A DNA stretch of 64,000 nt from Brevibacterium sp. (GCA_030457025.1 JAKDSA010000002.1:39012-103011); one strand, 5' to 3'; counted from the stretch's first letter, positions 20,001 to 29,599 are shown. Notes: generated by a model not told the origin, from the sequence alone. Program-made: numbers and translations.

Positions 20001-20372
20001 GGGATCACGGTCGACGGGTACCCGACCGAAATCCTGCGGCAGTCCCTGATCGAACGGGGCTATGCCTCGACGGCGGATGCGGCGGCGGCCGCGGACGGAA
20101 CCCGGATGACGGTCGCCGCGATTGTCACACACCGACAGCGCCCGGCCACTGCCTCGGGGATCACATTCATCAACCTCGAGGACGAATTCGGGATGCTCAA
20201 CGTCGTCGCCACGGCCGGACTGATGAAGCGGTTCCGTCCGATTGCCACCTCCCGCAATGCCCTCGTGGTCACCGGACTGATCCAACGTGGGGGAGAGGTC
20301 GTGAGTCTCTACGCCCACAAACTCATTCCCCTCGAAGTCCAGCTGCCGACCAAGGCCCGCAACTTCCGCTGA
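17031..20372 (+). CDS. dnaE2: error-prone DNA polymerase III alpha subunit DnaE2
   Basis: PHP domain ELHVHSQFSFLDGASDPEELV; PDIDIDIESGRREEVIQYVYDHFG; TGATG overlap with imuB. Confidence 0.94.
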   Translation: MGFSNPRTPWSQLARRLEGKQTSDKQVTDRQTVDKHADGSDAPAFSRPDRHRVSVGPGGSDGAGRYSSPGQGPILRTSNIEWAELHVHSQFSFLDGASDPEELVAAGAAAGLTSLALTDHNGLYGAVRFAHAAAEVGLPTVFGAELSVGLEEKIPGQTDPDATHLLVLARGVEGYHRLSMAITEANLAGEKNRPVFGLEELAAMSGDWTILTGCRKGPLRRALGDPDGGLGALRKLIALFGTERIAVELSRDGTPDDDERLRHLGELAQRTNLPIVASNSVHFATRAQWKSAQVRASVRSRLSLDELAGWLPATANARIHTGEEMAARFPRQALENAVAIGRECSFVLGSARPDLPRAPMPDARGAEEYLRELIEDRGAKRYGSRATDPKAWAQLDREMNMIAELGFCGYFLIVYDITEFCHRVNIFCQGRGSAANSAVCYVLDITAVDAVRHELLFDRFLSPDRKGYPDIDIDIESGRREEVIQYVYDHFGRERAAQVANVITYRAKSAIRDAAFSLGYEPGQQDAFSKASNRWSTLPEAEGSPVPAPVLTIADDLLGSPRHLGIHSGGMILADRPIGEVVPIEKATMGHRTVVQWDKDDCAAMDLVKFDLLGLGMLTALHEIVDLVHRHTGELIERAHIDDEDERVYEMLQKADAVGVFQVESRAQLATLPRLRPETFYDLAVQVALIRPGPIQGGSVHPYIRRRQGLDEVEYLHPLLRKSLAKTYGVPLFQEQLMQMAIDVGGFTGADADQLRQAMGSRRSEKRMAELAQKFQAGAAAKGVDEETAESIFSTIAAFANYGFPESHAISFANLVYQSAWFKYHYHAAFTVGLLRSQPMGFYSPQSLVADARRHGVTILPVDIRHSMAASDLERLESGAGEFGIRLGLDSVAHVGSFAEVIVTERARAPFTSVTDLAERTGLGKQALEGLATSGALACFDLDRRQALWVAGGVAGAHPGVLPGTATLTSAPSLPTMDAFDTTLAELFSTGITVDGYPTEILRQSLIERGYASTADAAAAADGTRMTVAAIVTHRQRPATASGITFINLEDEFGMLNVVATAGLMKRFRPIATSRNALVVTGLIQRGGEVVSLYAHKLIPLEVQLPTKARNFR

Positions 20373-20562
20373 CGGGATTGCTCAGGAAGACGGGCCTGCC
20401 CAAGAAGAGGGAATCCGCAGTGTGACGAAACATGACGCCAGGTGACACGAACATGACAAGAACGCATGCTCACAGGCTGAGAGTCGAAGACAGTAGTGAC
20501 ATCACCACCGATCACTCGCGTCAAACATCACCGGCGAATCAACCGCACCCGAAGGAGACACC

Positions 20563-21885
20563 ATGACCAAGTCATTCGAAACCCGTCAGATCCATGCTGG
20601 TCAGACACCGGACCCGACCACCGGCTCCCGGGCGCTGCCCATCCACCAGACCACCTCATTCGTCTTCGACAGCAATGAGACGGCGGCCAACCGCTTCGCG
20701 CTCACCGAGCTCGGCCCCATCTACACCCGCATCACCAACCCGACCACCGAGGTCGTTGAGAACCGGATCGCCGATCTCGAAGGCGGAGTCCACGCAGTGC
20801 TCACAGCATCGGGACAGTCGGCGGCACTGCTGGCGATCACGAACATCGCCGAAGCCGGTGACCACATCGTCGCCAGCTCCAGCCTCTACGGCGGCACCTA
20901 CAACCTGCTTCATGTCACCTTGCGCAAGCTCGGCATCGAGACCACCTTCGTCGACGTCGACGACCTCGATGCCTGGAAAACAGCGGTGAAGGACAACACG
21001 AAGCTCTTCTTCGCCGAGGTCGTGTCCAACCCCCGATCCGATGTCCTCGACATCGCCGCCGTGGCCGACATCGCCCACCAGTCCGGTGTTCCGCTCTTCA
21101 CCGACAACACGCTGGCCACCCCCTACCTGGTGCGTCCGATCGAGCACGGTGCAGACGTCGTCCTCCACTCGGCCACGAAGTACCTCGGCGGACACGGTAC
21201 CTCGATCGCCGGAGTCGTCGTCGACAGCGGAACCTTCGACTACGGCACGCAGCCGGAGAAGTTCCCCGGATTCAACACCCCGGACGAGTCCTACAACGGC
21301 TTGGTCTACGCCCGCGACCTCGGCGCCGATTCGCCCTTCGGCGCCAACGTCTCCTTCGGACTCAAGGCCCGCGTGCAGGGTCTGCGGGACCTCGGGCCGG
21401 CAGCCAGCCCGTTCAACGCCTTCCTCATCGCCCAGGGACTTGAGACGCTGAGCCTGCGCATCGACCGCCATGTCGACAATGCGAACAAGGTTGCCACCTA
21501 CCTCGAGAGCCACGAGCAGGTCAGCCGGGTCGCCTTCGCCGGGCTCGAGTCCAGCCCTTGGCACGACAAGGCTGAGAAGTACCTGCCCCATGGTGTCGGA
21601 TCGGTTCTGGCCTTCGACATCGCCGGTGGCTTCGATGCCGCTGTGGCCTTCGTCGATGCCCTCGAACTCCACTCACACGTGGCCAACATCGGTGACGTCC
21701 GCTCCCTGGTCATCCACCCGGCGTCGACGACTCACTCGCAGCTCGGCGAAGAGGCGCAGGCCTCTGCCGGTGTGAACCCGGCACTCGTGCGTCTGTCGGT
21801 GGGCCTCGAAGGCATCGACGACATCATCGCCGACATCGACAAGGGCTTCGCCGCTGCTGCAGCGAACGCGTCGGCCGCCGCCTGA
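20563..21885 (+). CDS. metY: O-acetylhomoserine aminocarboxypropyltransferase (PLP)
   Basis: FETRQIHAGQTPDPTTGSRALPIHQTTSFVF, SATKYLGGHGTSIAGVVVDSG. Confidence 0.93.
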   Translation: MTKSFETRQIHAGQTPDPTTGSRALPIHQTTSFVFDSNETAANRFALTELGPIYTRITNPTTEVVENRIADLEGGVHAVLTASGQSAALLAITNIAEAGDHIVASSSLYGGTYNLLHVTLRKLGIETTFVDVDDLDAWKTAVKDNTKLFFAEVVSNPRSDVLDIAAVADIAHQSGVPLFTDNTLATPYLVRPIEHGADVVLHSATKYLGGHGTSIAGVVVDSGTFDYGTQPEKFPGFNTPDESYNGLVYARDLGADSPFGANVSFGLKARVQGLRDLGPAASPFNAFLIAQGLETLSLRIDRHVDNANKVATYLESHEQVSRVAFAGLESSPWHDKAEKYLPHGVGSVLAFDIAGGFDAAVAFVDALELHSHVANIGDVRSLVIHPASTTHSQLGEEAQASAGVNPALVRLSVGLEGIDDIIADIDKGFAAAAANASAAA

Positions 21886-21886
21886 C

Positions 21887-22921
21887 ATGCCCACCCAGAG
21901 CACTTCCGTCGAGCGAATCCTGGGCTTCGTCACAGAGTCCGGACACACGTTCGGAACTGTCGAGGTCGCCTACGAAACCTTCGGCACACTCAATGCCGAC
22001 CGCAGCAATGCGGTCCTGGTCGAACACGCCCTGACCGGCGACACCCACGTCACCGAATGGTGGGCAGGGGTCGTCGGTCCCGGCGAGGCGATCGACACGA
22101 ACGAATACTTCGTGGTGTGTGCGAATTCGCTCGGCGGGTGCTCGGGAACCACAGGCCCCCAGTCGCTCTACGATGACGGACTGCCCTATGGGTCCAGGTT
22201 CCCCGCAGTCACGATCCGCGATATGGCCCGCCTGGAGCACAATCTCGCTCAGATACTCGGAATCGAATCCTGGCACGCCGTCATCGGCGGATCGATGGGC
22301 GGAGCCAGAGCCCTCGAATTCGCACTCCTCGACAAACGCAAGGTGAACAAGTGCGCGATCATCGCCGCACCGGCCTTCTGCGAAGCCGATCAGATCGCCT
22401 GGGCGATGATGCAGGAACGCGCGATCGAACTCGATGCTGACTACTACTCCGGTGACTACACTGCGGTCGGCCGCTTCCCCGCCGAGGGGCTGGGCCTGGC
22501 ACGCCAGATCGCACATCTGACCTACCGCAATGATGCGGAGCTCAACCACAGGTTCTCCCGCCGGCGCCGATCGCCTGACTACTACGAGGTCACCTCGTAC
22601 CTCGACCACCAGGCGAAGAAGCTCACCGCCCGGTTCGACCCGCACAGCTACGTCGTGCTCTCCCGCGCCCTGCGCGACCATGACGTGCGCATCGGTCGCT
22701 CACCTGATCTGGCGACCTCGTTGGCCGAAGGCTGCACCGACAACCTCGTCGTCTCGGTCTCCTCTGATCGGCTGTTTCCGCCGGCGCAGGTCGAACTGCT
22801 CGCGCAGAACCTGCCCGGAGCGGTGACCCACCATGTCATCGAATCCGATGTCGGACATGATGGCTTCCTCACCGAAAGCGCGGCGCTCTCAGCGGTTCTG
22901 AAGGATTTCCTCAGCGCCTGA
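21887..22921 (+). CDS. metX: homoserine O-acetyltransferase
   Basis: VVCANSLGGCSGTTGPQS, IGGSMGGARALEFAL. Confidence 0.93.
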   Translation: MPTQSTSVERILGFVTESGHTFGTVEVAYETFGTLNADRSNAVLVEHALTGDTHVTEWWAGVVGPGEAIDTNEYFVVCANSLGGCSGTTGPQSLYDDGLPYGSRFPAVTIRDMARLEHNLAQILGIESWHAVIGGSMGGARALEFALLDKRKVNKCAIIAAPAFCEADQIAWAMMQERAIELDADYYSGDYTAVGRFPAEGLGLARQIAHLTYRNDAELNHRFSRRRRSPDYYEVTSYLDHQAKKLTARFDPHSYVVLSRALRDHDVRIGRSPDLATSLAEGCTDNLVVSVSSDRLFPPAQVELLAQNLPGAVTHHVIESDVGHDGFLTESAALSAVLKDFLSA

Positions 22922-22928
22922 CTGCAGA

Positions 22929-22960
22929 AGGGCCGTGCGGCTGATTCGCCGCACGGCCCT
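22929..22960 (+). terminator. metYX terminator hairpin
   Basis: AGGGCCGTGCGGC-TGATTC-GCCGCACGGCCCT, perfect 13-bp stem. Confidence 0.85.
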
Positions 22961-22965
22961 CTACC

Positions 22966-23003
22966 TGACTGTTGAGAACTCTACTGACTGTTGAGAACTC
23001 TAC
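22966..23003. repeat. exact 19-bp tandem duplication TGACTGTTGAGAACTCTAC x2
   Basis: Direct reading; includes the stop codon (TAG, minus strand 23002-23000) of the acyl-CoA dehydrogenase. Confidence 0.95.
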
Positions 23004-25066
23004 TTTCTGTTCTTCGTCGTGGCGCCGTTCTTCTCAGAAGCCTTCCGCGCCGCCTTCTCAGCCTTGCGCAGCTGCTTCTCCGGAACCGCATAGTCCTGCT
23101 GGGCACGGGAGTGACGGTAGTAGTCGGCGGCTTCGGTCTGCCTCTCGGCCTCGACGCCGGTCGCGATCGTGGCGCGGCGATGGTCATCGCCGTAGCCGAA
23201 CGAGTCCACCAGATCCAAGGCGTTTGCCGACAGCTTCGCACACAGGCGGTTGAGCGTCTCATTCAGCTGACGGGCCCGCAGCATCGGCAGGCGACCGTAC
23301 ATGAGGTGCCAGCCCACGTGCTTCTCGATGAGGCTGAGTCCGTAGGCATCGCGCAATCGCCGGAACAGCTTGTTCTGGTCAGGATCCGTCTGCTCCTTCA
23401 TCGCCTCGTCGAGGGCCTCCCACTTCTCCAGCTCGACGTAGGCGCGCGCCATGTCAATGAACTCATGCTGGTTGGAGTTGAAGAGGTCCGCAGCGTCTTC
23501 CGCTGACATCTTCGTGGCCGGGCGCAGCGCCTGGGCCAGGTTGGAGACCATGACTTCGAGCCTGGTCTCGAGCAGCGAACGCTGCAGACGCCCCGAACGG
23601 ATCCGCTTTTCGCTGAGGTTGGGGGTGAAGACATCGGAGATCGCGAGACCCGCATTCGCCAGCCCGGTGCGGTAGAGCGTGTGCTCGGCCGCCTGGGTGC
23701 CGATGTAGCGGGCGGCACCGCCGACATCGATATGGGCGAACTCCTTCGCATAATCGCCGAGGAGACGCTTGGCAGCCAGCTGCAGGAGCACGGTGTTGTC
23801 GCCTTCGAAGGTGGCATAGACGTCGAGGTCAGCGCGCAGACCCACGAGACGATTCTCGGCCATGTAGCCGGCACCGCCGCAGGCCTCCCGACATTCCTGG
23901 ATGACGTCGAGGGCCATCCACGTCGTGTCGGCCTTGAACGCCGCCGCCCGGGTTTCGAGTAGGGCGCGATTCTCTTCGCTTCCGTCGGCGCCGGAGAAGA
24001 CCTCCTCGAAGGAGGTGAGGAGCTTTTCGTGGGCGAACGCCGAGGCGTAGACCGAGGCGATGGCCGGCATGAGACGGCGCTGATGCTGCTGATAGTCCAG
24101 CAGGGTGGTCTCGTTGATGTCGTCGACGGTGGTGAACTGCTTGCGTTCGAGCCCGTAGCGCACGGCGATGTCGAGGGCCAGCTTCGAGGCGACGATGGCG
24201 GCGCCGTCGAGGGAGACTCGTCCCTGCACCAAGGTCCCGAGCATCGTGAAGAAGCGACGACCCGGGGAATCGATGGGGGAGGAGTATTCGCCTGCCGCAG
24301 TCACAGCACCGTAGCGATCGAGGAGATTGAACCGGGGAATGCGCACCTGATCGAAGACGATCCGACCGTTGTCGACACCCTTGAGGCCGCCCTTGTATCC
24401 GTCGTCCTCAATGCTGATTCCCGGCAGGACCTGGCCGCCTTCGTCGCGGATCGTCACGTAGAAGGCGTGCACACCATGGTTGACTCCGCCGGTGATGAGC
24501 TGGGCGAAGACCACCGCGGCATGCGCGTCACGCGCAGCATTGCCGATGTACTCCTTGGTGGCGGCGCGAAAAGGCGTGTCGATGACGAATTCCTCGTCCT
24601 CGGCGACGTACGTTGCTGTGGTTCCCACCGCGGCCACATCGGACCCGTGCCCGATCTCCGTCATCGCGAACGACCCCAGCAGTTCGCCCTTCTGCGCGGC
24701 CAGCAGCCAGGCATCGTGCTGTTCAGGATTGCCCAGGTGCAGGATCGCACCTCCGAAGAGTCCGAATTGGACACCGGCCTTGACCTGGAGGCTGGGGGAT
24801 GCGGTGACGGTCTCTTCGAAGGCAGCGATGTTCGCCGCATGTTCATTGCGTCCGCCCAAGGATTCCGGCAGGCTGAGCAACGGCAGGCCCGTATCCGCCA
24901 TGAGTCCCACACCGGTGAGCGTCTTCGCCCGGGCAGTCTCGAGGTCATCGGCAGGGTCCTCGTGCGTGACCTCGTCATATGCCAGGGTTCGGCCCTGACG
25001 TCGGGCTGAGGCCCAACGCCCGTCAAGGATCGAGTTGATCGACTGTGGGTCAAGGGAAAGCTTCAT
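23000..25066 (-). CDS. acyl-CoA dehydrogenase/oxidase-like large flavoprotein
   Basis: FAMTEIGHGSDVAAVGTTATY, ITGGVNHGVHAFYV, ACGGAGYMAENRL. Confidence 0.9.
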   Translation of the reverse strand: MKLSLDPQSINSILDGRWASARRQGRTLAYDEVTHEDPADDLETARAKTLTGVGLMADTGLPLLSLPESLGGRNEHAANIAAFEETVTASPSLQVKAGVQFGLFGGAILHLGNPEQHDAWLLAAQKGELLGSFAMTEIGHGSDVAAVGTTATYVAEDEEFVIDTPFRAATKEYIGNAARDAHAAVVFAQLITGGVNHGVHAFYVTIRDEGGQVLPGISIEDDGYKGGLKGVDNGRIVFDQVRIPRFNLLDRYGAVTAAGEYSSPIDSPGRRFFTMLGTLVQGRVSLDGAAIVASKLALDIAVRYGLERKQFTTVDDINETTLLDYQQHQRRLMPAIASVYASAFAHEKLLTSFEEVFSGADGSEENRALLETRAAAFKADTTWMALDVIQECREACGGAGYMAENRLVGLRADLDVYATFEGDNTVLLQLAAKRLLGDYAKEFAHIDVGGAARYIGTQAAEHTLYRTGLANAGLAISDVFTPNLSEKRIRSGRLQRSLLETRLEVMVSNLAQALRPATKMSAEDAADLFNSNQHEFIDMARAYVELEKWEALDEAMKEQTDPDQNKLFRRLRDAYGLSLIEKHVGWHLMYGRLPMLRARQLNETLNRLCAKLSANALDLVDSFGYGDDHRRATIATGVEAERQTEAADYYRHSRAQQDYAVPEKQLRKAEKAARKASEKNGATTKNRK

Positions 25067-25650
25067 TCGTCTACTCCTAGTTTTGCGGGCAGTGAGGCCC
25101 AGAGCCAGTGGCTGACTGCGGTGGCGAACTCATCGGGACGGCCGGGGTTGGCCAGCCAATTCTCGGTCGCAGCACGTACGAATCCGATTGCACCCGCCGC
25201 CCAGAGCTGTCCCTGTGGGCCCTCGATCCCGAGGCGTTCGGCAAGGAGACCGGCGATCGAATTGAAGAAACCGCCCGTCTCGGTAGGTGCGAAGCGGTTG
25301 ACCGCAGTGTCGCAGAATCGGTAGATGTTCGGTGACTCGGCGGCCAGCGCGACGAAGGCGCGGATCATCTCGGTCAGAGCATCCTGCGCCGAGGCCGCCG
25401 TTGCGTCATCGAGTGATTTGGCGATGACATCCATCGCCCATTCGCCCATGGCTGACTGCAGTCCGGCTCGGTCTGTGAAATACCGGTAGAGCACGGATTT
25501 CGTCGTTCCCGAATGCTCCGAGATCTGCTCCATCGACAGTTCGTCTCCATGCTCATCGACGACATGCCGGACAGCTCGCAGCAGCTCCCGGCGTCTGAGG
25601 TCGCGGTGCTGCTGCCACCGAGTGGACCGACCGTCTGTGAGCGATTTCAT
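25063..25650 (-). CDS. TetR family transcriptional regulator
   Basis: N-terminal HTH: RRRELLRAVRHVVDEHG...MEQISEHSGTTKSVLYRYFTDRAGLQ; 4-bp overlap with downstream dehydrogenase. Confidence 0.92.
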   Translation of the reverse strand: MKSLTDGRSTRWQQHRDLRRRELLRAVRHVVDEHGDELSMEQISEHSGTTKSVLYRYFTDRAGLQSAMGEWAMDVIAKSLDDATAASAQDALTEMIRAFVALAAESPNIYRFCDTAVNRFAPTETGGFFNSIAGLLAERLGIEGPQGQLWAAGAIGFVRAATENWLANPGRPDEFATAVSHWLWASLPAKLGVDE

Positions 25651-25653
25651 GTG

Positions 25654-25678
25654 ACAGACAGTATCAGGTACTGTCTGT
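25654..25678. promoter_or_regulatory. probable TetR operator ACAGACAGTA-TCAGG-TACTGTCTGT
   Basis: Perfect 10-bp inverted repeat with 5-nt spacer in the 58-bp divergent intergenic region. Confidence 0.85.
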
Positions 25679-25708
25679 AACAGTTAAATCCATATACCGG
25701 AGGTGCAA

Positions 25709-26998
25709 ATGTCCACTCCCACTCAGCGCGCCGTCATCCTCGGCGGCAATCGCATTCCGTTCGCGCGTTCGAACAAGCAGTATTCGAAGGCAAGCAATCT
25801 CGATATGCTCACGAGCACCCTCGACGGGCTCGTAGCTCGCTTCGGCCTGGCCGGTGAGAGCATCGGTGAAGTCGCCGGCGGTGCTGTCCTCAAACACTCG
25901 AAGGACTTCAACCTCACCCGTGAGGCTGTGCTCGGCTCTGCCCTGGCACCGACGACTCCCGCCTTCGACGTCGGCCAGGCCTGCGCCACCGGTCTCGAGA
26001 CCGTGGTCAGCCTCAACAACAAGATCAACGCCGGCCAGCTCGAGTCGGGCATCGCTTCGGGAGTCGACTCGGCTTCGGATGCGCCCATCGTCGTCAACGA
26101 CTCGATGCGTGAGATCCTGCTCGAACTCACACGAGCGAAGACCCTTGCCCAGCGGGCGAAGATCGCCGCGCAGATCCGCCCCGCCTACCTGGCTCCTCAG
26201 GCGCCATCGACCAGTGAGCCACGCACAGGTATGAGCATGGGCGAGCATCAGGCGATCACCACAGCCCAGTGGCAGATCACCCGTGAGGCCCAGGACGAAT
26301 TGGCCCTGGCCTCCCACCACAACCTCGCCCGTGCCTGGGACGAGGGCTTCTTCGATGACCTCTCAACCCCGTACCTGGGTGTCAGCCGCGACACCAATAT
26401 GCGCCCGGACTCGTCGGCCGAATCACTGGCCAAGCTCTCACCCGTGTTCGGCAAGAAGCTCAGCTCGCCGGCGACGATGACCGCAGGCAACTCGACTCCG
26501 CTGACCGACGGAGCATCCTCCGTCCTCCTCGGCAGTGAAGATTGGGCCAGCGAGCACGGCTTCACCCCCTTGGCCCGCCTCATCGACGCCGAAGCCGGTG
26601 CGGTCGACTTCGTCGACGGTGCCGAGGGGCTGCTCATGGCCCCGGCCTACGCAGTCCCACGCCTGCTGGCGCGCAACGAACTGACCTTTGAGGACTTCGA
26701 TGTCTTCGAGATCCACGAAGCCTTCGCCTCGACCGTGCTCAGCCACCTGGCGGCCTGGGAATCAGAGAAATTCTGCCGCGACAAGGCCGGCCTCGAGGGA
26801 GCACTGGGGTCCATCGACCGCGCCAAGCTCAACCCGCTCGGATCGAGCCTCGCCGCCGGACATCCGTTCGCAGCGACCGGTGGACGCATCATCGCCTCCA
26901 CCGCGAAGTACCTCAAGCTCACTGGCAAGAAGAGGTCACTGGTCTCAATCTGTGCAGCAGGCGGCCAGGGACTCACCGCGATTGTGGAGGCAGCATGA
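25709..26998 (+). CDS. acetyl-CoA C-acyltransferase (thiolase)
   Basis: GQACATGLETV, EIHEAFA, NPLGSSLAAGHPFAATGGR, CAAGGQG. Confidence 0.93.
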   Translation: MSTPTQRAVILGGNRIPFARSNKQYSKASNLDMLTSTLDGLVARFGLAGESIGEVAGGAVLKHSKDFNLTREAVLGSALAPTTPAFDVGQACATGLETVVSLNNKINAGQLESGIASGVDSASDAPIVVNDSMREILLELTRAKTLAQRAKIAAQIRPAYLAPQAPSTSEPRTGMSMGEHQAITTAQWQITREAQDELALASHHNLARAWDEGFFDDLSTPYLGVSRDTNMRPDSSAESLAKLSPVFGKKLSSPATMTAGNSTPLTDGASSVLLGSEDWASEHGFTPLARLIDAEAGAVDFVDGAEGLLMAPAYAVPRLLARNELTFEDFDVFEIHEAFASTVLSHLAAWESEKFCRDKAGLEGALGSIDRAKLNPLGSSLAAGHPFAATGGRIIASTAKYLKLTGKKRSLVSICAAGGQGLTAIVEAA

Positions 26999-28347
26999 AA
27001 GACACCTACCTGGGCTTGGTCAACGGCCCTCTGAAGCAGGTCGCGAAGACACTCGGCCTGCCGCAGCCGGTTGAGCTGCATCGCTTCGACTCGACCCCGG
27101 CGGGCTATCGCAGGAAGCCCGTCCTCGTCCTCGGCTCCGGACCGGGCGCGCAGACACTTGCCGATCTGCTGCTGGAGAACGGATTCGAGGTCCGACGCCA
27201 TGCGAACGCCGGAGAATCGCTGCGAGCGATCATCGCCGTCCTCGACGAGGCAGCCGCCCCCCGCGACCTGTCTGAGACCGTGCTCGAAATCGGAACCGCC
27301 CTGCGCTCACTGGCCCGCTGCGGGCGCGTCATCACCGTCTCGGCAGCTCCGAACGCGACGCAGCAGAGCCCTGAACTTGCAGCGACCGCCCAGGGCATCA
27401 CAGGCCTGACCCGCTCCATGGCTCACGAGATGCGCGGCGGGGCGACGGCCAACGGGGTTCTCCTCGACGGCGTCGATGTGCAGGCCCCCTCTGTGGCCAC
27501 CGCACTGTGGTTCCTGCTCTCGGGCAAATCGGCCTATGTCTCGGGACAGTTCATCACCGTCTCCTCCCAGGCCGGCACCCCGATCGGGATCCGGGAGTTC
27601 CTGTCCACCGGAGACGCCGGCCCGCTCGCTGGGCGAACCGCCGTCGTGACCGGTGCCGCCCGCGGGATCGGTGCGGCCATTGCACGCAACCTCTCCCGCG
27701 ACGGCGCTCAGGTCCTCGGTGTCGACATGCCCCAGGCCGGACAGGCCCTGGCCGAGGTGATGAACGAGGTCGGAGGCAGGTCCCTTCAGCTTGACATCAC
27801 CACTGAGACCGCGGCGGAGAAGATCGCCGAGGCGGTCGGAGGCCCGGTCGACATCATCGTTCACAACGCCGGAATCACCCGAGACAAGATGCTGGCGAAC
27901 ATGGATGCCTCCCGCTGGGATTCCGTCATCGCCGTCAACATCGCTTCCCAGGCTCGGATCAATGCCCAGCTGCAGGCCAAGGATCTGTTCGCCGAGGGCG
28001 CTCAGGTTGTGTCCCTGGCCTCGACCTCGGGCATCGCGGGCAACCGCGGGCAGACGAACTACGCGACCTCGAAGGCCGGTGTCATCGGACTCACGGCCGC
28101 CTCGGCGTCCGACTTCGCCGAACGCGGCGGCACGATCAACGCTGTCGCACCCGGCTTCATCGAAACCGATATGACAGCGAAGATGCCGGTGCTGACCCGG
28201 CAGGTCGCGCGGCGTCTCTCCAGCCTCCAACAGGGCGGGCAGCCTGTCGACGTGGCCGAGACCATCGGATTCCTCGCCTCGGCGGGGGCCAGAGGGATCA
28301 ACGGCTCGACGCTGCGGGTGTGCGGTCAGAACATGGTGGGTGCGTGA
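26995..28347 (+). CDS. high-molecular-weight FabG (FabG4-like 3-oxoacyl reductase)
   Basis: C-terminal SDR: VTGAARGIGAAIARNL, NAGITRDKML, YATSKAGVIGL; extra N-terminal domain. Confidence 0.9.
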   Translation: MKDTYLGLVNGPLKQVAKTLGLPQPVELHRFDSTPAGYRRKPVLVLGSGPGAQTLADLLLENGFEVRRHANAGESLRAIIAVLDEAAAPRDLSETVLEIGTALRSLARCGRVITVSAAPNATQQSPELAATAQGITGLTRSMAHEMRGGATANGVLLDGVDVQAPSVATALWFLLSGKSAYVSGQFITVSSQAGTPIGIREFLSTGDAGPLAGRTAVVTGAARGIGAAIARNLSRDGAQVLGVDMPQAGQALAEVMNEVGGRSLQLDITTETAAEKIAEAVGGPVDIIVHNAGITRDKMLANMDASRWDSVIAVNIASQARINAQLQAKDLFAEGAQVVSLASTSGIAGNRGQTNYATSKAGVIGLTAASASDFAERGGTINAVAPGFIETDMTAKMPVLTRQVARRLSSLQQGGQPVDVAETIGFLASAGARGINGSTLRVCGQNMVGA

Positions 28348-29201
28348 TGGCGAAGGAATCAATGCTGCCGCTCTATGCGAAGGCCGTGCTCAAGGCCCTG
28401 CCGCTGGGCACACGGACGAGTCCGGACCTGCCCAGCCGCGCCCTCGATCGCAGCATGCCGATCGAGGCCGACGCCTACGCCGGATTCACCACCGTCGTCG
28501 GTGCAGGGCTGGGCAACATCGTCCACCCCGGTTACCTCCATGTCCTGGCATTTCCTTTGAGCATGCAGCTGCTCGGCGACCCCGAGGTGCCGCTGCCGAT
28601 GATGGGCATGGTCCATGTCCACAACAGGATCGACAGCCTCGGCGCCGTGCACGTCGGTGACAGTGTCGACTTCCACGTCGAGTTGGCCGGTCCGTACCAG
28701 CATCCGTCCGGAACCACGATCGAGGTGCTCGTCGAAGCGAAGGTCGACGGTGCTCCCAAGATGCGGGAGACCACGACCTATCTGGCCAAGGGCAAAAAGC
28801 TGCCCAACGCGGAGGCCAGGCCACAGCCGCCACGGGAGGAGTTCACTGCTCCTGTGCCGAGCGCACTGTGGCGACTCGATCCGATCATCGGCCAGCGCTA
28901 TGCTCACGCTTCGGGTGACTACAACCCGATCCACCTCAATGGGCTGGCGGCGAAGGGCTTCGGCTTCCCGCGGCTCATCGCCCACGGGATGTACGGCGCT
29001 TCACGGGCCCTGTCCGCGGTCGATACGAGGCTCGAGTCCTACCGCTGGGATGTGTCCTTCGCGAAGCCTGTGCTGCTGCCCTCGACCGTTGGCTTCGCCA
29101 TCACCGAGGGACATCGGCATGAGGCTGCGAAGTTCGCGGTCTTCGACCTCAAGTCCGGCAAACCGCACATCCTCTCCGAGGTCGCACAGCTACCGAAATG
29201 A
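28347..29201 (+). CDS. MaoC-like double-hotdog hydratase/dehydratase (HtdX-like)
   Basis: YAHASGDYNPIHLNGLAAKGFGFPRLIAHGMY hydratase motif. Confidence 0.9.
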   Translation: MAKESMLPLYAKAVLKALPLGTRTSPDLPSRALDRSMPIEADAYAGFTTVVGAGLGNIVHPGYLHVLAFPLSMQLLGDPEVPLPMMGMVHVHNRIDSLGAVHVGDSVDFHVELAGPYQHPSGTTIEVLVEAKVDGAPKMRETTTYLAKGKKLPNAEARPQPPREEFTAPVPSALWRLDPIIGQRYAHASGDYNPIHLNGLAAKGFGFPRLIAHGMYGASRALSAVDTRLESYRWDVSFAKPVLLPSTVGFAITEGHRHEAAKFAVFDLKSGKPHILSEVAQLPK

Positions 29202-29339
29202 ACCTGTTCAGGCAGTGCCGATGATCCTGCTCAACTGGCAGCGGTGAGCATCGCAGATGAGGATTCGTGCCGTGCGTCACAATCGGCCAATCTGATTTTG
29301 CACGGCCGAAAGTCGCGTGTAAAGTAATCTCTGTTGCCA

Positions 29340-29427
29340 GCGCGAGTGGCGGAATTGGTAGACGCGCTAGCTTGAGGTGCTAGTGCCCAACTTATCGGGC
29401 GTGGGGGTTCAAGTCCCCCTTCGCGCA
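29340..29427 (+). tRNA. tRNA-Leu, anticodon GAG
   Basis: GCGCGAG...TTCGCGC acceptor pair, class II long variable arm, anticodon loop CTTGAGG, GGGGGTTCAAGTCCCCC T-arm; 3' CCA not encoded. Confidence 0.95.
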
Positions 29428-29436
29428 CAACAGAGG

Positions 29437-29469
29437 AAATGGCCTCCGGATCTGATCCGGAGGCCATTT
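29437..29469 (+). terminator. tRNA terminator hairpin
   Basis: AAATGGCCTCCGGATC-T-GATCCGGAGGCCATTT then T-run. Confidence 0.85.
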
Positions 29470-29599
29470 TCGCATTCACCCTCCGAGCCCATTTGTGGGT
29501 TTCGGGCCAGCCCATTTGCGGACACCCCCGGTGGCACGGTCGCAGTTGCTATAACGTGGATCACGTCAGAATCTTTCCACCACTCCGAGGGGAGACACC

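Noticed and set aside
20373-20562. Possible SAM riboswitch upstream of metY
   Set aside because: No recognisable SAM-I/SAM-IV core motif on reading the leader
20656-21672. 338-aa minus-strand ORF
   Set aside because: Antisense shadow of metY
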